Source: Panicum virgatum (Eukaryota > Streptophyta > Magnoliopsida > Poales > Poaceae). From it: a DNA stretch of 64,000 nt. The translations under genes and the position numbers were made by a program. The DNA lies in assembly GCF_016808335.1 (NCBI RefSeq), contig NC_053142.1:47415795-47479794 (forward strand), read 5' to 3'. The notes under the pieces were generated by a model. The model was not told where the DNA came from, did no database searches, and was given only the letters and a program-made list of their open reading frames with translations. This document shows, one piece after another, positions 10,784-19,991 of the stretch (positions are counted from its first letter, which is position 1; each line of letters starts with the position of its first letter).

Positions 10784-13700
10784 ATGACCACCCCGCGGTC
10801 CGTCTCAACCTCCCTCGCCCGTTTATCCTACACGCCGACCTCCCCAGTTCCCAAATCCTTGGGGAGGGATTGCGGTCGGGTCCCCACTTTCCCCGCTAGG
10901 CCGCGCGGTTTCGCGCTCCGTCTCTGGTCGTCGCCTGTTATGGCCGCCGCCGGCGTCGGCGGCAACGGCTCCCCTGCCGCTCCCGGAGACTCCACAGGTA
11001 CTTTACGTGGCTGGATAGTGGAATTCTCGCACTCTGTGCCGCGTCGTGTGGGCGTCGTTCTTCAGCTGTGTTCAAGCCTCAACACTTGCATTGTTCATGT
11101 TGTGCTCCTCTGGTAGCTATGTCGATGAGTTTTATTTATTTCAAGTTCATTTATTTATGATCGAGTTCAAAATCTTCAGGGTCTTCTAGGATTGGAGAGG
11201 TTAAGAGAGTGACCAAGGAGACAAATGTGTATGTGAAGATAAACCTTGATGGCACCGGTGTTGCCGACTGTAGCACAGGGATACCGTTCTTGGATCATAT
11301 GCTTGATGTGAGTATAGTTTGCTTGGCTTGTGTGTTATCAGTAATTAGTTTTTTTGGGGGGGTGGGTGGGTGTGTGTGTGGTGGTGGTGGGGGGGGGGGG
11401 TATCTGTTCAGATATAATATGCTTGTGGTTTGCTTTCTATGTAATTTCCGGACCGAGATCGAGTGCAGTTGCTACTGTGACTGTAACTTTAGCAGTCGCC
11501 GATCCTCAGCCGCTCAAGTACCATCTGATGGCCAAAATGAGCTAAGCTTGCTTTCTTCTTCCTCCTCCGCTGGCGCCTTGGAAGGAGAGGTAGCTGTTGC
11601 TGCTGCCGCCGCTGTGATCTTGCATCCCGAGAAGAGCGGGCGGCGGCGCGGCTGCTGTCAGCTGCTGCTGGGTGTAGCTGTCGTCGCTGGATGCTACGAC
11701 CGTGGCGCCTGCATGGGCGGCGGTGGAATCCACAATGGCGGCGTTGGCCGGCGGCGCGGGGGGCGGGTAGGCGTGGAGCTTGCTGTGTGCGAGGTACTGC
11801 GGGAGCGCGGCGGGGCCCGCGGAGAAGCATCGTTGTCGGCGCGCGGCGCGACGCGCGCGCCCGCTTCCTCGACCCCTGCGCCGGCGCGGCGGGCTGGGCC
11901 GCCATCGCCGCGGCCGCGTGGTCGGCCGCAGGCGCGGACGCTGCAAGACCGCCATGGTACGGCAGCGAGGCCGGGGCGCCAGCACCAGCGCCGGCTTGCG
12001 GGACGGGCGGCGCCGTCGGGCACCAGTGCAGCAGTGCGACAGCGGCGGCGCGCCGAGCTCCTCGATGCCGTAGATCAGCGATGACGTGCCGCTGCCGCCG
12101 AAGCCCGGGTGGTGGCATAGCAGCACGGAGAGCGGCGACGAGGAGTCGGCGGCTCCCCCGCCGCACGCTGCTCGCTGCGTCGAACTCGTTGTCCCCGCCG
12201 CCGCTGGACGACTGCAGGTTGGCGCTGTTGCCGGAGTCCATCCCGCCCACACGAAACGTACGCGCGCGCCCGCAGCCGGCCGGGGCGCTGGGCCATGGCG
12301 GTGCGACCAAGCTACGACCTTGGGGTCATTAACAAGTTGCAACAGCGGAGGTGGCCATAGCAGGTCGTCGGACCTTGGAGGGATCCCAGCTACGACCTAC
12401 GAGTGAACGGCCGGGGGAGCTGAATTGCTACGATCTCGACACACCGAGAGGGAGGAGGCGTTCGGGGAGCGATGAAGTGTGTGTCCGTGTGCACGGTGCT
12501 CTGCTGCGCGACGGGCGGCGCGCGCGCACGGTGGTTTTGTTTGGAGAGGCGGACGGCGAGCGGGGGACACCGGGCCTGGCGAGCGCAGGTGAATGCACGC
12601 AGGTGAATGCAGGAGGAAGACGAAAGCGCTTAGCTCATTTTGGCCATCGGATGGTACTTGAGCGGCTGAGGATCGGCGACTGCTAAAGTTACAGTCACAG
12701 TAGCAACTGCACTCGATCTCGGTCCGTAATTTCTAGTATCCACGGGTGACGGGAATGGGAAAATTACACCTTATTTTTTGCAAAAGGGGAGAAAACGAAG
12801 CCTCGTAATTGGACGAGTGGAAACATCTTCTGATAGGAAAAAAAAATTATGCATACTGCATGCTGCTCATAGCTTCAGATAAGAGGGCCAGTAGCAGTCA
12901 TATTATTTTTAGGAAAAAGGTGATGTGCTGTACCATTAGAACCAGAAGCAATATGGGTGTGCAAATTTCTACCACTTTTTTAGTTCCATGTGTTGCAGGT
13001 GATCACTCTTGGGACTCCGCTATCGAGCAATTACTTTGCAAAATGCTCATTTCGTTTTTCCTTTTCCTAGTATGATGTGATCGATGGGAAGAGTTTTGAC
13101 TTCTCTTCCTCCGATCAACTAATGTAATGAGTGAGATGGATGGCTCCGGTTATTCCACATAGATGACAGAAATGACCACTGTAGGTGACTAGCACTTGTG
13201 AAGAGAAATAAATGTAAAATATTGGGTTTCATCTCTAGCCTACCCCAACTTGTTTGGGACAAAAGGCTATGCTGCTGTTGTTGTTGTTGTTATTAAAATA
13301 CAACCAAAGCCAGCATGCAAAAAATTGTCTAAAAATTCCCAGCTATTTTCCTTATATTCCTTTACAAAAGCATTTATTTTTAATAGGTTTCTGCTGTTGA
13401 AATGCCCTACTATTCTATCCTACTTATATCACGTGGTCCAAAGTAGAAAGTTCTAATTCATGTTAGATAGGTATGCTTTTTTAGTCAAAGTTGTCCATTG
13501 ACTTGAGTTTAAACCTTTCAGCAACTGGCATCACATGGGCTCTTTGATGTGTACGTTAAGGCAACAGGTGACACACACATTGATGATCATCACTCAAACG
13601 AGGACATTGCACTGGCAATTGGAACGGTGATTTTTATTTTCTGAGAACATTTTCAACTTGATATTTCTACTTCTAGAAGCACTTGTAGGGATCACTATTA

Positions 13701-16111
13701 ACTTGTGGTTAGGATATCCGTATATTTTCATTTCCTAACTTTTATACTAAATTTAACATTGCACAAACATACTGTATTTTCAACTTATACCTTATGCTGA
13801 ACCATTTGTAGTTTAGTTTCATGCATCTGCATAGGTAGGCAACAATCAGTGACATGACCTTCTCTGATTGTATATGCAGGCACTGCTTCAATCACTTGGT
13901 GATCGAAAAGGGATTAACCGATTTGGGCATTTTACTGCACCACTCGATGAGGCAGCAGTTGAGGTTATACTGGTAAGTCGCAATCTCTTGCTATATTTAC
14001 ATAGTATGGATGTGCAATTTTTCGTAAACCTGATGTGCCTATATATGCATCATTTATGCATTCATAAGCCTCCAATGTTGTGCGAGCATATACCTGAGTT
14101 ACTCATGCCTGGCTCTAGTGCTCTAGACTAAAGAAATGCTCTAGTTTTTTTTTTTCGATTTCTACAAATTCATGCCTGGCTCTAGTGCTCTAGACCAGTG
14201 GCGGACCTAGGATTGAAATTTAGGGTATGCCATGTCAAAATTTCAACATACAATTCGGTATTCGGTACAATCTAAAAAAAATACTACACAACAAAAGAAA
14301 TCCACCAGCAATTTGGTATGCAAGCAATTAGGTTCAATACTTGCATAGATTACAATATAAATAGTTGAAGCAAGGAGCAGTTGGCTTGAGCATTTCCACA
14401 AACACCTTGTGGTCGTCTGACATGAACGAGGCCATCATGCTAAACGCCGTTGCATGGCAGAGTACTGGTGTCCATCACTGATGGCAACCACGGCAATGCA
14501 CCGTCTGCAGCTGGAGGCGAATTTGGAATTCTCGCCTAGCTTCCGGCTTCGGCGAACATCTGCGCACCATGGTGCTCTGTGCTCCGGGCGGACGGGCACG
14601 GAGAACGGCGGCGGGCGGTGGCAAGCCGCGAGAGCCGAGGAGAGGGAGTCGTGGGCGCAGCGAGCAGGCTCCGACCGGATCGGTCGGGCGGCGGCTGGTG
14701 GCGAGCCACGAGCGGCGCTGCTGGGTGAGACGCGAGAGTAGGAGAGGGAGTCGGCAGCCTAGGACTAGGAGTCGAGGGCGGAGGCGGTGTCCGCATGAGG
14801 AGCCGAGGAGGCGACGTCGCGCTCCATGTTGGCCGAGGCCGAGGGGCAGCCGCACACGCCGATTACGGGTGAGCTGGGGTGGGCTGGATTTTAGGGTATG
14901 CCGTGGCCGCATACATGGACCATCCTGTAGGTCCGCCCCTGCTCTAGACTAAAGAAATGCTCTAGTTCTTTTTTTTTGGATTTCTACGAATTCATGAGCA
15001 TCTACTGTTACTAGAAGCTCGTACATATGCATTTTTTTTTGACAATTAACATTCAGACTTGTTTGCTGAAATTTTTCATACTCATGTTTCACATAAACAA
15101 TGACAAATACAATTTATGTTACGTTACTCTTATTATATATTGTTTCCTATTTTTTTATCAATGTTTTAACTTGTCGTATGAATACACAAACTTTAACCAC
15201 CTCATTTGATAAGCTGAACCAAACTGTGCTGTGTTGAGACTTCATGGGTCATTATTTCCCCCCTGTACCCAGGATCTGTCTGGTCGTCCTCATTTAAGTT
15301 GCGGCTTAGATATTCCTACTCAGAGAGTTGGTACATATGATACACAGGTAATTGTGAGATCTGCAAACTTTTTGTCATTTATCAGCCATCTGTTCAAAGA
15401 AAACATCCTTGATTGCCACCGCTTCCTGTGTTTAAAAAGAAATAATTTTTGATGAAATCTTCAAACAAAATTTGACAGTCATTTTATTCATCGTCAATGT
15501 CATGCAATCCTATTTGTCTTGTACACTCCTGCAGTCAAGTTAGGCAAAAGTTTTATTTATTCATTTTGGTTCCAGCTGGTTGAGCACTTTTTCCAGTCTT
15601 TGGTGAATACATCTGGGATGACTCTTCACATCCGTCAGGTAACATATTGCTATATGCTCATTGCTCAAATCAAATTCTCTTCAAAATAGCTGGATCAGTG
15701 GTACAATTTCAGTCGTTAGCAATCAAGTGCATCATAGGCTGAACATAAGAGTCGAGATAGTTGATTTTACCTTGTTACTTGACCTACTTGGCATGACCAT
15801 GACCCTGCTCCTCTACTGCCTGATCCCGCTCCATTTTTTCTTTGAAGCTTGCTGGGAAAAACTCACACCATATTATCGAGGCATGTTTCAAAGCATTTGC
15901 TAGGGCCCTTCGACAAGCAACAGAATATGACTTGCGCCGTCATGGCACTGTCCCCAGGTTTGTCTTCACTTCCTGGCAGAGGATAGCTGGGGCAGATAGT
16001 TAACAAACATACACCCTGTCCTCCAATTCGGATTCAACCATTTACATCCCTGACGATACCTTTCTTGCTTTTCTATATGGCAGCTCCAAAGGTGTTTTGT
16101 CAAGATCATAG
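10784..16111 (+). CDS. HIS5B: Imidazoleglycerol-phosphate dehydratase, chloroplast
   Basis: This gene encodes the plant HisB enzyme, which dehydrates imidazoleglycerol phosphate to imidazole-acetol phosphate in histidine synthesis in plastids. Eight coding exons splice in frame with GT-AG borders: 10784-10997, 11180-11307, 13522-13626, 13880-13972, 15273-15347, 15576-15638, 15848-15957 and 16084-16111, giving 271 residues, the usual plant length. Residues 1 to about 70 are rich in Ser, Arg and Pro, as in a transit peptide. Metal-site motifs are present: FLDHML near 109-113, DDHHSNED at 135-142 and GKNSHHIIE at 229-237. The first ATG follows a C-rich leader with no upstream ATG in the last 150 bases. 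Intron 2 (2.2 kb) holds a Pack-MULE and intron 4 (1.3 kb) an hAT element; neither disturbs the splice sites. The gene converges on the germin-like gene. Confidence 0.95.
11350..11401 (+). repeat. G-rich tract in HIS5B intron 2 (G-quadruplex candidate)
   Basis: Runs of 7, 3, 3 and 12 or more G occur within about 50 bases on the coding strand, separated by T or GT. This fits the pattern of four G-runs of three or more with short loops. It lies about 45 bases after the 5' splice site of intron 2 and about 50 bases before the Pack-MULE. Confidence 0.8.
11450..12725. mobile_element. Pack-MULE in HIS5B intron 2
   Basis: Terminal inverted repeats start ggaccgagatcgagtgcag at both ends. They match over the first ~97 bp with one difference seen, and more loosely to ~115 bp. 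A 9-bp flanking repeat is present, gtaatttcc at 11441-11449 and gtaatttct at 12726-12734, with 8 of 9 matching. A 9-bp duplication and ~100-bp TIRs are typical of Mutator-like elements. The interior is GC-rich and carries a broken VQ-protein gene instead of a transposase. The near-identical TIRs suggest a fairly recent insertion. Confidence 0.9.
11550..12241 (-). pseudogene. Captured VQ-motif protein gene, broken
   Basis: Read from 12241 on the minus strand, the N-terminus [16 protein letters not shown] matches the start of a grass VQ-motif protein family, recalled from family knowledge. A basic [14 protein letters not shown] segment, which normally comes just before the VQ core, is also present near 11850-11890. 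The coding sequence jumps between two frames at least three times, so no full protein can be made. At about 11835-11850 the sequence passes straight from the RRAPTT frame into the [12 protein letters not shown] frame that normally follows the core, so the FxxxVQxhTG motif itself is missing. VQ proteins are WRKY cofactors; this copy lacks the interaction motif. Confidence 0.75.
14119..14995. repeat. Tandem duplication in HIS5B intron 4, split by the hAT element
   Basis: The block ctctagactaaagaaatgct followed by agtt, a T-run, gatttctac and aattcatg occurs at about 14126-14174. It recurs as TSD plus 14950-14995. The hAT insertion at 14196-14941 sits inside the second copy. The local duplication therefore predates the insertion. 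Confidence 0.75.
14196..14941. mobile_element. hAT-type element (746 bp) in HIS5B intron 4
   Basis: The ends are cagtggcggacctagg and, inward from the right, caggggcggacctaca, flanked by the perfect 8-bp repeat CTCTAGAC at 14188-14195 and 14942-14949. The outer parts are AT-rich, and both contain a tttagggtatgcc block in inverted or related form. The middle, 14440-14890, is GC-rich with open frames on both strands but no domain I recognise. It is non-autonomous and its ends are related to the MITE at 1454-1609. Confidence 0.85.
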
Positions 16112-17348
16112 CATTACAGGTTCAAACGGTTGCTTGTCCGCTTTTAGCTCGGTGCGATCATAGGAAACAGAGCGGGCAGCTGTATACAGCTTGGTTTGTT
16201 CTGCTTTACATCGGGAGTCTGCATACAAGTTATGGCATCATTGCTAATGAGATTGTCAAAAATCAAATGTACCACCAATCAGTATTGGGCTTATTTATAA
16301 CAGCGCTATAATGTATCTGCTCGCTACTGCAATTTTCTCTGCTCTCTGGAGCTACGAGATTATCTGAAGATTGGAAAGGAGTGGACAATAAGCTGCGACT
16401 CTGAAAGCAACTCCAGTCAGGATTCAGGAATAATGCTGTGCCTTGTATAAACTTTGCAACATGGGCTGAGTTAGCCGCATTTGTAATGATTGTCCGCGTT
16501 CAAGGGAATAAAATTGGTTTCTGTGCGTCTGTTTCTCGTGATACTGGAGTTGAGGAAACTAGCGGGGCTCGATGCGGTGCGGCGGTCGCGCGTCAGCCGC
16601 TGCGGGGCACGCTGTCCAGCTTACCATGGACCTTCGTTCCTGAACGTTACTCACCGTTGAATTTATGATGCTAAAGTAAAGCCACAACAACTAAAATGAT
16701 ATTTACATATTTTTTTAAATCATAAAAAGATAAATGGTCAAACGTCGTGTCCAAAAGTCATCGGTGATAAACAGAGAAATTTAGAATTTCACCATTGTCA
16801 AAAGTGGAATTCGCCAAAATGCCATCCCGCAACTGTGCTTTGCCAGATTGCTATTATGAAACAGAGATCATCTCGCTGGAATGCCTTTTCACTCTTTAGC
16901 AATTCATTTTGCGTTTTCTTTTTCTATTTGGCACATGACCTGCTCCCTTTCTTTCTTCTGTCTAGGTCACGAGAGCCCAGTCCTTTCTCTGCTCGAGATC
17001 TGCTGCTGCTCGGCCTCTCCTCTTTGCACTTAATTTAAGTTTATTTCATATAGAGGCAACGAACAATAAAGTTTGTAGTACACTTGTTGCCGTTTCGCCA
17101 CACACTCCATTATTCAACCCAATCGATGGAGCTTCTACTCCTCGATCAACACAAACACATATGCTAGTACACTACGTGTGTGCTACACCGTGAACCTGAC
17201 CATCACAATCTGCAAGTGGCTTCATGCATGTTTGGAGTATACTATATATACTTGTGTAATGACGGCCGGCCTGATCGATCGATGATCATCAGCATCTGCT
17301 CTTGTGCAGCAATGCTAGGCGCCGTCGAGGCACACCGCCTCCACCTTA
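16112..17348. other. Region between convergent genes
   Basis: This should hold the 3' UTRs of HIS5B (+) and the germin-like gene (-). No additional gene is supported. A short GC-rich block at 16555-16630 interrupts otherwise AT-rich sequence. Confidence 0.6.
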
Positions 17349-18280
17349 TTAGGGGTACCCTGGCACGCCGGGGTAGCCGCCGCCGGTCCCGTTGCCAGGA
17401 TACCCGCCGCCGGGGTAGCCGCCGCCGGTCCCGTTGCCAGGATACCCGCCGCCGGGGTAGCCGCCGCCACCGGGCATGCCGCCGCCGCCGCCGGCCACCG
17501 GGGCCGCGCCGAACGCCTGCTGGACCCAGTCGACCGTGTCCTTCTCGAGCATGAAGGCCTTGGCGAGGATGGCGTCCAGGATGGGCGGCTTGGAGCCGAA
17601 CACGGCGTTGGCGATGGTGACGGTGCCGGGGTTCTGGCTGCTGAGCGCGGCGATGGCGACGGCGGGGGCCTTGCCGTTGTTGAGCTGGAAGTGGATGAGC
17701 CCCTGCGGGAAGACGAAGACGTCGCCGACCACCAGCTGCTTGGTGAAGAGCGTGTTGTTGAGCAGCTGGTTGGAGGTGACGAAGCCCACCAGGAGGGTGC
17801 CCTGCATCACCGTCAGGATCTCCGACGCGCGCGGGTGCGTGTGCGGCGGGTTCTGCCCGCCGGGGACGAAGTCGATGCGCGCCAGCGAGATGCCCAGCGT
17901 GTTGAGCCCCGGGAGCACGTCCGCCGCCACCCCCGCCACCCCGGAGCCCTGCGCGTTCGGGGTGGCCGGCATTATCTTGAAGAAGAAGTCGTTCGCTGTC
18001 ACCACATTTGGGTTCTTGCACACCAACCCGTTCACCAACACTGCACACATCATGCATATATATACATATATATATCATGTCTAGAAACGTGACTATACAT
18101 ATATATCATATCTAGCTAGAAACGTGACTATATACAAGTTTATTTACCAGCTTTGTTATTGTTATCAGCGACACAGAAGTCTTGGAGCTGGGTCGGGTCA
18201 GTTGCCAGAGCACGGGGAACTGAAGCAAAGCCGACAAACGCTAGCACAGTGAGCAGCGCAGCGAGGGCACGGGAAGCCAT
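17349..18280 (-). CDS. Germin-like protein with Gly/Pro/Tyr-rich repeat tail
   Basis: Two exons, 18280-18148 and 18040-17349, splice GT-AG to give 274 residues. Residues 1-26 form a signal peptide ending near ALA, so the product is probably secreted to the cell wall. The mature part is a germin cupin: the Cys36 and Cys52 pair, box 1 [10 protein letters not shown] with metal ligands His111, His113 and Glu118, and box 2 FPQGLIH with His161. Germins bind manganese and act as oxalate oxidase or superoxide dismutase in some members; activity here cannot be told from sequence. Family members are usually about 220 residues; this one adds a tail of about 50 residues made of GGGYPG and GYPGNGTGG units. 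The start is chosen because it gives a full signal peptide. Confidence 0.93.
17384..17467 (-). repeat. 42-bp coding tandem repeat in germin-like tail
   Basis: Two adjacent, near-identical 42-bp units encode a 14-residue repeat containing [11 protein letters not shown]. The period is a multiple of three, so copy-number change keeps the frame. The 3' end of the gene shows a further partial unit. Confidence 0.85.
18053..18135. repeat. AT-rich tandem repeat in the germin intron
   Basis: The block tctag...aaacgtgactata plus atatatatcat occurs twice in succession at about 18077-18101 and 18111-18133, next to a (TA)n run. It lies wholly within the 107-bp intron. Confidence 0.7.
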
Positions 18281-18370
18281 GGCTTCGTCTGCACTAGCTT
18301 AGCTATGGCAATGTTTGCAAGTGAGATCGCGCTGCGTCTTGTGATCTACCAACACTTGCCATAGGCACCA

Positions 18371-18377
18371 ATTTATA
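18371..18377 (-). promoter_or_regulatory. TATA box of the germin-like gene
   Basis: The minus strand reads TATAAAT here, about 91 bases upstream of the start codon. That distance allows a leader of about 60 bases, which is normal for a plant gene. Confidence 0.6.
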
Positions 18378-18380
18378 CTG

Positions 18381-19714
18381 CCATAAAGGTCACTGGAGTA
18401 TGCTGTAGTGGACTGCTTGCACGCTCTACTACAAAATTCACCATCACTGTGTAGTAGTTGATCGAGTAGGCATTCCACGATGATACTACCACCAATGGCT
18501 AGCTGACGCAGGATCTATTTGTGTGTCCTGTTGTTACAGTCCCACTAACTGTTTAATTTGTTTACAGTGTGATCACGTGCCCAATGATGTATATCTATCC
18601 TTGTTGAAATACAAGCGTGCACACGATTTGGTTGGAAAATGTGGGAGAAGATAACCAAAAATTTCAATCGGTGCAACAATTCATCCACTAACGACAACAT
18701 TTCTACGCCACTTGTGCCATTGATTGATCCACATCCGTAAACAAGTGTTACTATGTACTGAAAATTCTTCGTGTGCACCTCCTGAGAAGATGACCATATT
18801 TTTTTCTTAAACGTACCCATACGCCACCTCTTCTGTTTTGTATAAATTATTACCCAACTCTTTAGCTCATGTCTCCAAGAGTCCAAGTCCTCCGCCATGT
18901 CACAATACCTTTTCTCCCACCTCCTCCTTGCCGCTCTTGATTGCTACCTCGATAACGCGGAAAGGCCACAAGAAAATACGCTTCCTCGTATGCATGCATG
19001 CTAGCAGCTCTACCGCACCTACCCACTATTTAGCGTTCAAGAAGTGTATGTCTTATTCTCTACCTTCAACTTGCATTGAAAATAGGTTTGAAAATAGGCA
19101 GCAAGAGATAACAAAAAGTCCTCACATGCGCGCAGTTCAGAACATGCATCCACCAGACCACTAACAAGCAAGGGTTTCCATGAGCTCCACTTCATTTGTG
19201 ACGTCGGATACGATCAGTTCGTCAACAAGTTTATTGGTTTGCAGCACTGGAAATCCCACTCGTCGGCCAGGATAGCTTAACAGACAGTACGGTGGTGAGT
19301 AATGGCATTAGGTCATGTGCCATTCCCCAGTGCTTATCCTCCCCTGCATTAGTATTTGACTTTTAATTGCACATTAGTGAGTGGCGGCTGTGCAAATGAG
19401 AAGGTGTCACAATCTCACAGATATCTTGGAAAAGAATGAAGTGGGATTATTCATAGCACCTAGCTGAATTTTGTGTAGTGTTTATGTAGTGCAGGTTGTG
19501 ATCTTTGAGGTTAACTTTTGGAGAAAACCATGTAATATGCTAGTTCCTAGGACACGTATCGAGCACAGGTCTCATGGGATGGGACCTGGCATCTTTGGAA
19601 GGAAACTTTAGTAAAATTGATATCTCGGAAGAAGCTACCTACATATAACTTTAGCATAAATTTCTTCCAAAACTCGGTGTTTTGTTCTCATATCTGCTTT
19701 ATTCGCTCTTACTT
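18381..19714. other. Germin upstream region and intergenic
   Basis: This contains the distal promoter of the germin-like gene. No further gene or RNA is recognised. The open frames in 18545-19164 show no known domain. Confidence 0.5.
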
Positions 19715-19722
19715 AACACCAC

Positions 19723-19983
19723 AACATGTGCGAAAGGGCCTGTAGCCTATTGGTTACAAAAGCCTCGGTAGCACATGAGGTCCTGGGTTCGACTCTCCAC
19801 GGGAGCGGATATTCTGTGATTTAACGGCATTGTGCATTCAGTGGTAGACGACATTCCCGTCAACAGCGAGACGTCTGTGGTGACTTTGTCAATCTCGAGG
19901 ATTTGTCACCTCATAGGTTTAGGATTTGCGTACGTGTGTTTATAGGGTCGTGAGTGTCCGAGTTGTACTGTGTAATCTAAAAA
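19723..19983 (+). mobile_element. tRNA-derived SINE, copy 2
   Basis: The head gcctgtagcctattggttac (box A) and gggttcgactctcc (box B) resemble a tRNA. The tail is tgtaatctaaaaa. A perfect 8-bp repeat AACACCAC flanks the element at 19715-19722 and 19984-19991. It is the same family as the copy at 2211-2504, read in the opposite direction. Confidence 0.88.
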
Positions 19984-19991
19984 AACACCAC

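Noticed and set aside
11209..12084. 291-codon plus-strand frame as a HIS5B isoform
   Set aside because: It is read-through of HIS5B exon 2 into intron 2 and the Pack-MULE; the exon has a clear donor at 11308.
13250..13456. Polyvaline/isoleucine frame in HIS5B intron 2
   Set aside because: It is a product of a (GTT)n run in the intron.
14454..14952. GC-rich frames inside the hAT element as a captured gene
   Set aside because: Arg/Pro-rich in every frame on both strands with no domain or family similarity; base composition explains them.
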